Source: Bradyrhizobium sp. AZCC 1693
Lineage (GTDB): Bacteria > Pseudomonadota > Alphaproteobacteria > Rhizobiales > Xanthobacteraceae
Reading direction: 5' to 3'
Assembly (NCBI RefSeq): GCF_036924745.1
Contig: NZ_JAZHSD010000001.1
Location: forward strand, 3,348,001-3,412,000
DNA length: 64,000 nt
Shown here: one piece after another, positions 31,882 to 40,099 of the stretch
How positions within the stretch are numbered: the first letter of the stretch is position 1
Layout of the letters: each line of letters opens with the position of its first letter
The notes under the pieces: model-generated
Told to the model about the DNA's origin: nothing
Database searches by the model: none
Seen by the model: the letters and a program-made list of their open reading frames with translations, nothing else
Translations under genes and position numbers: made by a program

Positions 31882-34647
31882 CTACTCCGCCGCCGACTGC
31901 AGCTCGACCTTTTCGGCGCGCACGGCGCAGAACTTGAATTCCGGGATCTTGCCGAACGGATCGAGCGCCGGGTTGGTCAACAGGTTGGCCGCCGCCTCCG
32001 CGTAGCAGAACGGCATGAACACCATGTTGTCAGGCACGTCACGGTCGGAGCGCACCTTGACCTCGACGGCGCCACGGCGCGTCTCCAGCCTGATGAAATC
32101 GCCGGGCCAGACGCTTAAGCGCCGCATATCCTTTGGCGACATGAACGCCACCGCCTCCGGCTCGATCTGGTCGAGCACACTGGAACGGCGAGTCATCGAA
32201 CCGGTGTGCCAGTGTTCGAGCACACGGCCCGTGGACAGCACCATCGGGTATTCGGCATCGGGCAACTCGTCCGGTGCAACCACCTTGGCCGGCACGATCT
32301 TGCCGCGGCCGCTTTCGGTCGGGAAACCCGTGGTGAAGATGATTTCATTGCCGGGCTTGTCGGGAGCATCGACCGGATAGGTCACCGCGCCCTCGCGGAC
32401 CAGCCGGTCCCAGGTGATGTTATTCAGCGACGGCATCACCTGCGTCATTTCGGTGAAGACATCGGCCGGGCCATCATAGTTCCACGGCAGGCCCATGCGC
32501 TTGCCGATCTCCTGGATGATCCAGAGATCCTGCCGCGCATCGCCGGGCGGCTTGATGACTTCGCGCGCGAGCTGCACGCGGCGGTCGGTGTTGGTGAAGG
32601 TGCCGCTCTTCTCGGCAAAGGCCGAGGCCGGCAGGATCACGTCGGCGTGGAACGCGGTTTCGGTGACGAAGAGATCCTGCACGACCAGGTGGTCGAGCAT
32701 CGCCAAAGCTCCGCGTGCGTGCTGCAGATCGGGATCCGACATCGCGGGGTTTTCGCCCTCGATATACATGCCGGTGATTTCACCGGCATGGATCGCGTTC
32801 ATGATCTCGACCACGGTCAAGCCGCGCACGGGATCGAGGTCCTGGTGCCAAAGCTTTTCAAAGGGCTCGCGCAGATCGGTGCGGCCGACCGGCTGGTAGT
32901 CCGGCAGGAACATCGGGATCAGGCCGGCGTCGGACGCGCCTTGCACGTTGTTTTGGCCGCGCAGCGGATGCAGGCCGGTTCCGGGACGGCCGACCTGGCC
33001 CGTCGTCAGCGCCAGCGCGATCAGGCAGCGCGCGTTGTCGGTACCGTGAATGTGCTGGCTGATGCCCATGCCCCAGAAGATGATCGAGGCCTGCGAGCGG
33101 GCATAGACCCGTGCGACTTCCTTGAGCGTCTCCGCCGGAATGCCGCAGATTGCTTCCATCTTCTCCGGCGGGAAGTCCTTGATGCGCTCGGCGAGCTCGT
33201 CAAAGCCTTCCGTGTAGCCCGCGATGTATTGCTGGTCGGTCAGCCCTTCGGTGATGATGGTGTGCAGCATCGCGTTCAGCATCGCGACGTCGCTGCCGGG
33301 CTTGAACGCAAGATGCCGCCAGGCGTGACGCGACAGCGCCTGCCGGCGCGGATCCATCACGATCAGCTTGGCACCGCGCTTGGCCGCGTTCTTGAGATAG
33401 GTCGCCGCGACCGGATGGTTCACGGTCGGATTAGCGCCGATCACGATGATGACCTCGGCGTCCATGGCAGCCGCAAACGGCGCCGACACCGCGCCCGAGT
33501 TCAACCCTTCCATCAGCGCGGCCACCGACGAGGCGTGGCACAGCCGCGTGCAATGGTCGACATTGTTGGAGCCGAAGCCGGTGCGCACCAACTTCTGGAA
33601 TAGATATGCCTCCTCGTTCGAGCCTTTGGCGGAGCCGAAACCGGCCAGCGCCTTGACGCCCTTCTCGTCGCGGATTTTGACGAGGCCCTTGGCCGCGATA
33701 TCCAGCGCCTCTTCCCAGGACGCTTCGCGGAAATGCGTGAAGGGATTGGCCGGGTCGACCTGGTCGTTGGCGTCCTTCTTCGCATTCGGCAGCCGCACCA
33801 GCGGCTTTGTCAGGCGATGCGGGTGATGGATGTAGTCGAAGCCGAAACGGCCCTTGACGCAGAGACGGTTGTGGTTGGCCGGGCCGTCGCGGCCCTCGGC
33901 GTAGATGACCTTCTCGTCCTTGACCTGATAGGTGACCTGACAGCCGACGCCGCAGAACGGGCAGAGCGAATCCACTTTCTTGTCGGCATAGGTCACGCGG
34001 GTCTGGTTCTCGTCCAGCATCACCGAGGGCATCAGGGCGCCGGTCGGGCAGGCCTGCACGCATTCACCGCAGGCGACGCAGGTGGATTCACCCATCGGAT
34101 CGTCGAAGTCGAACACGATCTTGGCGCCGGCATTGCGATAGGCCATGCCGATGACGTCGTTGACCTGCACTTCGCGGCAGGCGCGCACGCACAGGCCGCA
34201 CTGGATGCAGGCGTCGAGATTGACGCTCATCGCGGGATGGCTGGTATCGCCCTGCCAGCGCTCGGCGGCCGGGAAACGGCTCTCGGTCACCTCGACCTTC
34301 TCGGCCCAGTGCCAGAATTTCGAATCGGGATCGTGCGAGGTCTCGCGCGCCGGCTGGTCGGCGACCAGCAATTCCATCACCATCTTCTGTGCGGCAACCG
34401 CGCGCGCGCTCTCGGTCTTCACCTTCATGCCGACGCTCGGCGTGCGCTTGCAGGAGGCGGCCAGCACGCGCTCGCCCTCGATCTCGACCATGCAGGCGCG
34501 GCAATTTCCGTCGGGCCGGTAGTCCGGCTCCGGCGAGTAGCAGAGATGCGGGATTTCCTTCTGATGGCGTTTTGCCACCTGCCAGATGGTCTCGCCCGCA
34601 TTGGCCTCGACCTGTTGGCCGTCAAGTTCGAACTTGATCTTGGTCAT
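31882..34647 (-). CDS. fdsA: NAD-dependent formate dehydrogenase, alpha (molybdenum) subunit
   Basis: Oxidises formate to CO2 at a bis-MGD molybdenum (or tungsten) site; cytoplasmic; 921 aa. The N-terminal 2Fe-2S domain uses C36, C49, C52 and C66. Two 4Fe-4S ferredoxin sets follow (C147/150/153/157 and C190/193/196/200) and a further 4Fe-4S site at C229/232/236/263. The metal-ligand residue is C370 in VDHCTRLCHASS, so this is a Cys, not selenocysteine, enzyme. The C-terminal molybdopterin-dinucleotide domain includes VLSTGRVLEHWHTGSMTRRS. It is coupled to the beta-subunit gene by ATGA overlap. Maturation factors FdhD, MobA, MobB and MoeA lie at 46.6-50 kb. Confidence 0.93.
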   Translation of the reverse strand: MTKIKFELDGQQVEANAGETIWQVAKRHQKEIPHLCYSPEPDYRPDGNCRACMVEIEGERVLAASCKRTPSVGMKVKTESARAVAAQKMVMELLVADQPARETSHDPDSKFWHWAEKVEVTESRFPAAERWQGDTSHPAMSVNLDACIQCGLCVRACREVQVNDVIGMAYRNAGAKIVFDFDDPMGESTCVACGECVQACPTGALMPSVMLDENQTRVTYADKKVDSLCPFCGVGCQVTYQVKDEKVIYAEGRDGPANHNRLCVKGRFGFDYIHHPHRLTKPLVRLPNAKKDANDQVDPANPFTHFREASWEEALDIAAKGLVKIRDEKGVKALAGFGSAKGSNEEAYLFQKLVRTGFGSNNVDHCTRLCHASSVAALMEGLNSGAVSAPFAAAMDAEVIIVIGANPTVNHPVAATYLKNAAKRGAKLIVMDPRRQALSRHAWRHLAFKPGSDVAMLNAMLHTIITEGLTDQQYIAGYTEGFDELAERIKDFPPEKMEAICGIPAETLKEVARVYARSQASIIFWGMGISQHIHGTDNARCLIALALTTGQVGRPGTGLHPLRGQNNVQGASDAGLIPMFLPDYQPVGRTDLREPFEKLWHQDLDPVRGLTVVEIMNAIHAGEITGMYIEGENPAMSDPDLQHARGALAMLDHLVVQDLFVTETAFHADVILPASAFAEKSGTFTNTDRRVQLAREVIKPPGDARQDLWIIQEIGKRMGLPWNYDGPADVFTEMTQVMPSLNNITWDRLVREGAVTYPVDAPDKPGNEIIFTTGFPTESGRGKIVPAKVVAPDELPDAEYPMVLSTGRVLEHWHTGSMTRRSSVLDQIEPEAVAFMSPKDMRRLSVWPGDFIRLETRRGAVEVKVRSDRDVPDNMVFMPFCYAEAAANLLTNPALDPFGKIPEFKFCAVRAEKVELQSAAE

Positions 34648-36362
34648 TCCGCGGCCTCTTTCGGCACGAATTCTTCCGGAAAATATTTAATCACTGACGT
34701 CAGCGGATTCGAGGCGGCTTGTCCAAGCCCGCAGATCGAGGCATCGCGCATCGCCTGGCTCAACTGGTCGAGCAGCTCGCGGTCCCAGACCGGCTTTTCC
34801 ATCAGGATCGCCGCCTTCTGGGTGCCGACCCGGCACGGCGTGCACTGGCCACAGCTTTCATCTTCGAAGAATTTCATCAGGTTCAGCGCCGCGCCCTTCA
34901 CGCTGTCCTGCTCGGACAGGATGACGACGGCGGCGGAGCCAATGAAGCAGCCGTATTTTTCCAGCGTGCCGAAATCGAGCGGGATGTTGTCCATCGAGGC
35001 CGGCAGGATGCCGCCCGACGCGCCGCCTGGAAGGTAAGCGTGGAAGGTGTGCCCGTCAGCCATGCCGCCGCAGAACTCGTCGATCAGTTCGCGCACGGTG
35101 ACGCCTGATGGCGCCAGCTTCATGCCGGGATTTTTGACACGGCCCGAGACCGAATAGCTGCGCAGGCCGTGGCGGTCGTTGCGGCCAAAACTCTTCCACC
35201 AGTCGGCGCCCTTCTCGACGATGTCGCGCACCCACCACAGCGTCTCGATATTGTTGATCAGGGTGGGCAGGCCGAACAGGCCGACCTGGAACGGATAAGG
35301 CGGCTTGTGCCTGGGCAGGCCGCGCTTGCCCTCGATGCTCTCGAGCAGCGAAGATTCCTCGCCGCAGATATAAGCACCGGCGCCGCGGCGCATATGCAAC
35401 ACGGGACCATCAGGCGGCAGTTTTGCAATCTCGCGTTCGAGGATTTCGCGCGAGGCCGGATATTCATCGCGCAGGTAGATGTAGACGTCAGTGGCCTCGA
35501 CCACATGCGCGCCGATCAGCATGCCCTCGAGGAAGCGATGCGGATCGGTTTCGAGGTAGAAGCGATCCTTGAAGGTGCCAGGCTCGCCCTCGTCGCCGTT
35601 GACCGCCATCAGCCGCGGGCCGGGCTCGCCCAGCACCGCGCGCCATTTGCGTCCCGTCGGGAAGCCGGCGCCACCGAGCCCGCGCAGCGAGGCGTCGTCG
35701 AGCGACTTCAGCAAATCATCTTTCGTCATGGCGCCGGAGCGCAGGCGGTTCAGCAACGCATAGCCGCCGCCGGCAACGTAGGCGTCGTAATCGACATATT
35801 TGGGCAGATGCGCGTGGGTCTCGCCGGCCTTGGCGGCGGCGAGCACATTCGTCACCGTGGCATGATCGACGAAGTGATGGCCGACCTCGGCGGCAGGCGC
35901 GGTGTCGCAGCGGCCGACGCAGGGCGCGCGCACCACGCGAATGCCGGGGCCCGCCTTGTCCTGCAATTCATGCAGCAGCTTTTCCGCACCCATCATGGCG
36001 CAGGTGAGCGAATCGCAGACCCGAATGGTCAGCGGCGCAATATCCGGCTCGCCTTCCTTCACCACGTCGAAATGCGCGTAGAAGGTCGCGGTCTCGAACA
36101 CTTCCGCAAATGACAGCTTCATCTCGTCGGCGAGCGCCGCCAGATGCGCTGCCGAGATCTGGTGATATTTGTCCTGGATCAGGTGCAGATGCTCGATCAG
36201 GAGGTCGCGGCGCCGCGGCCGGTCGCCGAGCAACAGCTCGATCTCGTGGGCGGCGGTGGGGTCGACCTGGCGGCCCTTGGGGGTCGCCTTGGCCCGTTTC
36301 CGTCCCGCGCCCGGATGTTCGAACGAGCGGACTTTTTGTAGGTCGTGTACGTCGTGATCCAT
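34644..36362 (-). CDS. fdsB: Formate dehydrogenase, fused gamma/beta (NuoE-NuoF-like) subunit
   Basis: Passes electrons from the alpha subunit to NAD+. It has 572 aa. Residues about 40-170 are NuoE-like with a thioredoxin-type 2Fe-2S site (CDSLTCAMMG and APCVGRCDTAP). Residues about 210-572 are NuoF-like with GLGGAGFPTGRKW (FMN/NADH), NGDEGEPGTFKDR and the 4Fe-4S motif ESCGQCTPCRVG. The same fusion is known for Fdh1B of methylotrophs, while FdsGB of Rhodobacter is split. The ATG at 36362 with AGGAACGAG upstream is preferred to a 43-codon extension. No fdsC- or fdsD-like gene follows alpha. Confidence 0.9.
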   Translation of the reverse strand: MDHDVHDLQKVRSFEHPGAGRKRAKATPKGRQVDPTAAHEIELLLGDRPRRRDLLIEHLHLIQDKYHQISAAHLAALADEMKLSFAEVFETATFYAHFDVVKEGEPDIAPLTIRVCDSLTCAMMGAEKLLHELQDKAGPGIRVVRAPCVGRCDTAPAAEVGHHFVDHATVTNVLAAAKAGETHAHLPKYVDYDAYVAGGGYALLNRLRSGAMTKDDLLKSLDDASLRGLGGAGFPTGRKWRAVLGEPGPRLMAVNGDEGEPGTFKDRFYLETDPHRFLEGMLIGAHVVEATDVYIYLRDEYPASREILEREIAKLPPDGPVLHMRRGAGAYICGEESSLLESIEGKRGLPRHKPPYPFQVGLFGLPTLINNIETLWWVRDIVEKGADWWKSFGRNDRHGLRSYSVSGRVKNPGMKLAPSGVTVRELIDEFCGGMADGHTFHAYLPGGASGGILPASMDNIPLDFGTLEKYGCFIGSAAVVILSEQDSVKGAALNLMKFFEDESCGQCTPCRVGTQKAAILMEKPVWDRELLDQLSQAMRDASICGLGQAASNPLTSVIKYFPEEFVPKEAAE

Positions 36363-36397
36363 CGAAATGGTCTCGTTCCTGGCAGTCTGCCGGCCAA

Positions 36398-36424
36398 CTC
36401 TAGTGCGTGGCATGCCAGATGCCA
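36398..36424 (-). promoter_or_regulatory. Candidate sigma-54 promoter of the formate dehydrogenase operon
   Basis: The minus strand reads TGGCATCTGGCATGCC (36424-36409), with the required GG-N10-GC spacing but imperfect -12 (ATGC instead of TTGC). The predicted start is near 36398, 36 nt before the fdsB ATG. It is only suggestive; part of it is also palindromic. Confidence 0.35.
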
Positions 36425-36665
36425 AGAGTTTTATCAGATATTTAAGGCAACACAGGCCGCGAGCTTTCGATCCTGTCAGCGCCCGGAGCAACTGCGTTTG
36501 GTGCGCTTTGCCTGATCGCTGGATCAGAACGCGAATTTGGTCCGGAGATCAATAAAGCCGTCTCATGCTGCGATTGCGAATGCAGATCGATTGACGATTT
36601 CGATTGACCGATAAGGAATAGGAATGATGGAAAGTCCTCTTTCATCTTCATCCCGTTCGATCCGC
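36425..36665. other. Intergenic region between usp and the fds operon
   Basis: I see no further gene. The segment 36480-36640 is less GC-rich than its surroundings and contains no copy of the palindromic upstream sites found at 42695-42729. Confidence 0.5.
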
Positions 36666-37085
36666 TCACTTGACGACCAGCACCGGACAGGCCGCGAGCT
36701 GAACGATGCGGTCGGCGCGGCTGCCGACCATGCGCTCGTATAACGCCGAATGCCCGGTCGCACCAATGACGAGCAGATCGGCGCGAATTTCGTCCACGAG
36801 GTCCACAATCATGCGAACGGGATGACCGCTGATGACGTGGACCTGCATCTTGACCCTGCTCTGTTCAGCCTGAAGGCGGGCCCGTTCGACGATCGGATGG
36901 AAGCGGCGCGCGGCAATTCCCTTGGCTTCCCGTATTTCCTCTATGTACTCCGGCATCGGCGGAATCTCTTCCACGCAAACCAGATGAAGCGTCGCCGCGT
37001 TCTGCCGGGCCACCGCGATTGCCAAATCCAGCGCCTTGAACGCGGGCTTCGATCCATCATTGGCGTGCAGGATGATCTTGAACAT
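36666..37085 (-). CDS. Universal stress protein (UspA family)
   Basis: A 139-aa single-domain protein beginning MFKIILHANDGSKPAFKALD, with the alpha/beta fold and the ATP-binding signature VIGATGHSALYERMVGSRAD near the C-terminus. It follows the antiporter gene by 13 nt on the same strand, hence in the same fluoride-riboswitch transcript. Universal stress proteins are among gene types reported downstream of fluoride riboswitches (literature knowledge). The exact function is unknown. The ATG at 37085 is the family start. Confidence 0.9.
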   Translation of the reverse strand: MFKIILHANDGSKPAFKALDLAIAVARQNAATLHLVCVEEIPPMPEYIEEIREAKGIAARRFHPIVERARLQAEQSRVKMQVHVISGHPVRMIVDLVDEIRADLLVIGATGHSALYERMVGSRADRIVQLAACPVLVVK

Positions 37086-37098
37086 CGCAAGTCTCCGG

Positions 37099-38322
37099 CT
37101 ATTCGGCTTGCTCCGATGCAGCAAGAGCACCGGGGCGCTCCGAAGTTTCCATGGATACCTCCTGCAAACGCGTCGTGGGCAATAGATGCCGCGGCAGATA
37201 CAGCGCATTGGCGATTACGGTCGGAATAACGGCGCTCGCGATCACCGTCGCAACCAGCGAAGAATATTGGGCTTGGTCGATAATCCCGTGCGAAAGGCCG
37301 AACAACGCGGAAATGGTTCCGAACGTCAGTCCGGTGGACATCAGGAGGGTCGTATACATCGCTTCCTTGTTCGGAGCAGAGAACAGCTTGGTTACCGGAT
37401 ACACACCGACGACTTTCGTTCCGATCTTGACCGCCAGAAAGAACAGGAATGCCGCGGGCGCAGCCACCAGCGCCGGTATCGAAACGAACGAGCCGGCGCG
37501 AATGAAATAGAACGGCGTCAGTAATCCGAACGTCAGGGTACGCAGGCGTCGGATGAGCGCGTGATCCTTTCCGACCGTTCCCGCAAGCACCATGCCTATG
37601 AGATAGGCCGGAAGCACCGCTTCACTGTCGGCCCAGCTTGCAAGCGCTCCCATTCCCAACAGACACAACAGCAGGAATTTGGTTTCGAGTTCAGAGGGGC
37701 GGTTTCCATACAACTTGAAAAAGCGCGGCGTCAGCCAGGGCAGAATGAAAAACACGACTGCGCCGACGACAAGAAACACCAGGGTCTTGAAGGTGAACGG
37801 CGCAAAGATGAGTCCGAGCGCCACGACAGTCCCGAGGTCGGTGACGAAACATGCGGCGAGAACCGTCTTTCCATACTCGGTTCTGTTGAAGCCGAATTCG
37901 AGCATCACCGCGTAAACGACCGCCACCGAGGTCGTCGACATAGCCACGCCCGCGAGCCAGCTCGGCATCGGCTCCCAGCCGAGCACGTAATATGCAGCTG
38001 CGGCGCACCCCAGAAACGGAAACAGGAAGCTCGCGAGACCGACGGCCGCGGCCTCCTTCCACTTCAGCTTGAACACGGCGGGATCGAGCTCCGCGCCTGC
38101 AAGAAACGTCAGCACGATTGCGCCAATTCCCGACAGGAACTTGATCCACGATTCGTCGGTGCCGAGCACGGCCTGGCCGATGACTGCGCCGATGATGAGT
38201 TGTGCGATCGTGCCGACCACGATCTCTGAAAGGGCCGTCGATACCCGAAACCAGATCGACAACAGGCTCGCGATCAACGCGAGGCCAAGCCATAAAGCCG
38301 CCAGGGCCCAGACGCTTGTCAT
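37099..38322 (-). CDS. Cation:proton antiporter (CPA2-type), fluoride-riboswitch controlled
   Basis: A 407-aa inner-membrane protein with about eleven to thirteen hydrophobic segments. It starts MTSVWALAALWLGLALIASL. Conserved-type segments are FLAGAELDPAVFK, AACFVTDLGTVVALGL (TM5-like region with the transport Asp) and GLTFGTISALFGLSHGIID. It belongs to the KefB/NapA-like Na+(K+)/H+ exchanger superfamily. The ion is not evident. A fluoride riboswitch and a 30-aa ORF lie directly upstream, and the ORF stop overlaps this ATG (ATGA). Antiporters are a known class of fluoride-riboswitch genes. Confidence 0.85.
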   Translation of the reverse strand: MTSVWALAALWLGLALIASLLSIWFRVSTALSEIVVGTIAQLIIGAVIGQAVLGTDESWIKFLSGIGAIVLTFLAGAELDPAVFKLKWKEAAAVGLASFLFPFLGCAAAAYYVLGWEPMPSWLAGVAMSTTSVAVVYAVMLEFGFNRTEYGKTVLAACFVTDLGTVVALGLIFAPFTFKTLVFLVVGAVVFFILPWLTPRFFKLYGNRPSELETKFLLLCLLGMGALASWADSEAVLPAYLIGMVLAGTVGKDHALIRRLRTLTFGLLTPFYFIRAGSFVSIPALVAAPAAFLFFLAVKIGTKVVGVYPVTKLFSAPNKEAMYTTLLMSTGLTFGTISALFGLSHGIIDQAQYSSLVATVIASAVIPTVIANALYLPRHLLPTTRLQEVSMETSERPGALAASEQAE

Positions 38323-38411
38323 GCTACGACCCTCCGGATCGGGAGGGACTTCGTCCGTATTTTCCTGCTGAGCGGGGCCCAGAAAAGGACCGGCAAGCGA
38401 TGATCGCACAT
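38319..38411 (-). CDS. 30-aa leader ORF between fluoride riboswitch and antiporter
   Basis: Reads MCDHRLPVLFWAPLSRKIRT then KSLPIRRVVA. Its Shine-Dalgarno GCAGGAG sits 7 nt before the ATG and is exactly complementary to CTCCTGC at the 3' end of the riboswitch. The TGA overlaps the antiporter ATG. It is probably translated as the switched leader that couples to the antiporter. The peptide sequence itself is unfamiliar and basic. Confidence 0.5.
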   Translation of the reverse strand: MCDHRLPVLFWAPLSRKIRTKSLPIRRVVA

Positions 38412-38434
38412 GGCATTCTCCTGCTCACGCAAAC

Positions 38435-38492
38435 GCGTTGCAGGAGTCATCAGCCACAATGGCGGTTTTGGGGGACTCCATCCCCGTGATCG
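38435..38492 (-). promoter_or_regulatory. Fluoride riboswitch (crcB motif), antiporter operon
   Basis: The minus strand reads GGGGATGGAGTCCCCC, then AAAACCGCC, then GGCTGATGACTCCTGC. These are the conserved pieces of the crcB RNA motif: the GATGG loop, the closing hairpin and the 3' CTGATGACTCCT segment. It lies about 24 nt upstream of the leader ORF. Binding fluoride should free the downstream Shine-Dalgarno. Confidence 0.9.
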
Positions 38493-38564
38493 GTGGGCAA
38501 TCCTACTCCAACGGCAACCGATGACAACCCCAAATGGTTCCAACCGGAACCTGACTGCAAGCGA

Positions 38565-38912
38565 TCAGGTCGCAGCCCTCGCTCCATATTGAAGAACCTG
38601 CACCTTTTCCAGAGTTATCAGGCCACTGCCGCTCGCCATCATGTTATCCAGCGTCGGCAAGAAGCCATTGATCTTGTCCTCGCTGTCGACAATCTCGATC
38701 ACCAGGGGCAGGTCTTCTGAAAGACGCAATATCTTCGTCGTGTGAAGCCGGCTGGATGCGCCGAAACCCATCGGACCGCGCAGAACGGTCGCGCCGGCCA
38801 GGTGCAACTCGCGCGCCTTCAGAACGATCGCCTCGTACAGCGGCGATCCGCCGAATTTGTCGTCTTCGCCAATGAAAATACGGAGCAGTAACGCTTGTTT
38901 GGGGATTTGCAT
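38565..38912 (-). CDS. DUF190 domain protein
   Basis: A 115-aa protein, MQIPKQALLLRIFIGEDDKF at the start, then YEAIVLKARELHLAGATVLR and GPMGFGASSRLHTTKILRLS, with a GlnB-like ferredoxin fold as known for DUF190. DUF190 genes are often next to crcB. The start codon is 2 nt after the preceding crcB stop, and its GGGAG ribosome-binding site is inside that gene's end. It is likely a regulatory partner of the Fluc channels (inference). Confidence 0.88.
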   Translation of the reverse strand: MQIPKQALLLRIFIGEDDKFGGSPLYEAIVLKARELHLAGATVLRGPMGFGASSRLHTTKILRLSEDLPLVIEIVDSEDKINGFLPTLDNMMASGSGLITLEKVQVLQYGARAAT

Positions 38913-38914
38913 TG

Positions 38915-39364
38915 TTAACTCCCTTTCAAACGGTTGAGGCGGCTTGCCAACGCATACCCCAGCCACACGGCCACGAGCCAGGTCACGATTGACACCGAGA
39001 TATTTGTGAACGCGGGCTGCACCATGCCGGCTTGCAGTAGCTTGAACGTTTCCAGGCTGAAGGTTGAGAACGTCGTATAGCCCCCACAAAACCCGGTCAT
39101 GACGAACTGTCGCTGCCTGGTGCTTGCAAACAATCGTCCGTCAGGACCGCTCAGCGTGCTGTAAAATCCGATAATGAACGAGCCGGTGACATTGACGAAA
39201 AGAGTAGCCCAGGGAAATCCCGGGCCGGACTGAATGATGATCGAGAGAAGATAGCGTGCAACGCCGCCTACTACGCTCCCGGTCGCGATGTATCCGTACA
39301 GAATCGCGCTGGTCCAGTTGCTGGTCGCCGTGGCATCGGTCATTGTTTTCTGTTTCCGCTTCAT
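38915..39364 (-). CDS. crcB: Fluoride ion channel CrcB/Fluc, second copy
   Basis: Exports fluoride across the inner membrane. It has 149 aa from the ATG at 39364, which overlaps the upstream crcB stop (ATGA); an internal ATG at 39343 is the alternative. There are four membrane helices. Signature motifs are GGVARYLLSI, FPWATLFVNVTGSFIIGF (the conserved Asn of the pore) and GFCGGYTTFSTFSLE (Phe-box and central sodium site). The 10-residue basic N-terminus is an addition to the usual 125-aa form. Paired crcB genes in one operon can form heterodimers in other bacteria. Confidence 0.92.
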   Translation of the reverse strand: MKRKQKTMTDATATSNWTSAILYGYIATGSVVGGVARYLLSIIIQSGPGFPWATLFVNVTGSFIIGFYSTLSGPDGRLFASTRQRQFVMTGFCGGYTTFSTFSLETFKLLQAGMVQPAFTNISVSIVTWLVAVWLGYALASRLNRLKGS

Positions 39365-39759
39365 TTCAACAGATCGACCAGGGCAAAGCCCACCGCAACG
39401 GCGCCGAGTGAGAGCCCTACGGAAATCGCGACGTAGCCGATGGCGCGGCCGCCCTCTCCGTCTCTCGCCAGCGCCAGCGTCTGCAAGCTGAACGACGACA
39501 CCGTTGTGTAACAGCCCAGAAATCCGGTCACGGCAAACAGCCACGGATCCGGCGAGGCGAGCAGCGACGCGTTGTCCCGGGCCAAAGCCGCAAACACACC
39601 TATCAGGAAAGCCCCGCTGATGTTGACCACGAGCGTGCCCCAAGGGAACGTCTCGCCGACACGTCTGGCCACGACTCCGGATAGGAAGTAGCGTGCCATA
39701 CCTCCCAGCGCACTGCCCAGGACAACCGAAATCAATGCGCTCACCATCGGCGGGGACAT
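39361..39759 (-). CDS. crcB: Fluoride ion channel CrcB/Fluc, first copy
   Basis: A 132-aa paralogue of the next gene, with GGMARYFLSG, FPWGTLVVNISGAFLIGV and GFLGCYTTVSSFSLQTL, so both halves of the Fluc pore signature are present (Phe is replaced by Val in the TTF-S box). The ATG at 39759 gives MSPPMVSALISVVLGSALGG. A TTG 21 codons upstream is open but unlikely. It lies downstream of a fluoride riboswitch and two very short ORFs. Confidence 0.9.
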   Translation of the reverse strand: MSPPMVSALISVVLGSALGGMARYFLSGVVARRVGETFPWGTLVVNISGAFLIGVFAALARDNASLLASPDPWLFAVTGFLGCYTTVSSFSLQTLALARDGEGGRAIGYVAISVGLSLGAVAVGFALVDLLK

Positions 39760-39796
39760 CCAGGCCGCTTCGGCTCGAACTGAACAGGCATGCGTA

Positions 39797-39934
39797 TCAC
39801 TCCAGATTGATACCTCCCACAATCATATGCGCCCTGGCAATTCCGAGGCCACGCCTTTGGGCCCGCAGAGCACAAACGATTAGCTCGCGCGCGTGGCCGG
39901 AAAGACCTCGCAGCGTGTCATAAGAATGCTTCAT
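39797..39934 (-). CDS. 45-aa ORF in the crcB leader
   Basis: Reads MKHSYDTLRGLSGHARELIV, CALRAQRRGLGIARAHMIVG, GINLE. Its ATG overlaps the stop of the 22-aa riboswitch leader ORF (ATGA), and its own stop is 37 nt before the first crcB. It is basic and helical in character, with no family recognised. It may be a coupled small protein or only a translated spacer. Confidence 0.35.
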   Translation of the reverse strand: MKHSYDTLRGLSGHARELIVCALRAQRRGLGIARAHMIVGGINLE

Positions 39935-39999
39935 GCTGCCGCTCTTTCGAGCAACGCAAGTCGCCAAACCAGTTGCTTACGGTGCAGGAGTTCAGACAT
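39931..39999 (-). CDS. 22-aa leader ORF directly after the crcB riboswitch
   Basis: Reads MSELLHRKQLVWRLALLERA then AA. The Shine-Dalgarno GGTAGGAG lies just before the ATG and can pair over 8 nt (one G-U) with CTCCTGCC at the riboswitch 3' end, the same arrangement as at 38411. It is likely the fluoride-switched start site. Confidence 0.5.
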   Translation of the reverse strand: MSELLHRKQLVWRLALLERAAA

Positions 40000-40019
40000 G
40001 CTCCTACCGACGCAAAGCG

Positions 40020-40078
40020 CCTGGCAGGAGTCATCAGCCTCACGGCAGTTGTCGGGGGACCCCATCCCCATCCAAGGA
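40020..40078 (-). promoter_or_regulatory. Fluoride riboswitch (crcB motif), crcB-crcB-DUF190 operon
   Basis: The minus strand reads GGGGATGGGGTCCCCC, then AACTGCC, then GGCTGATGACTCCTGCC. It has the same conserved elements as the copy at 38435-38492. The aptamer ends about 24 nt before the 22-aa leader ORF. Confidence 0.9.
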
Positions 40079-40099
40079 GAGGTTAGTAAAGGCGGCGCA

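Noticed and set aside
33733..35037. Plus-strand open frame opposite fdsA and fdsB
   Set aside because: Antisense shadow; the iron-sulfur motifs lie on the other strand.
36425..36665. Copy of the GACAAAATGTCC activator site upstream of formate dehydrogenase
   Set aside because: Looked for on both strands and not found, so direct control by the same regulator is not supported.
38412..38543. Upstream 44-codon extension of the 30-aa leader ORF
   Set aside because: It would be translated through the fluoride riboswitch aptamer; only the part after the ribosome-binding site is credible.
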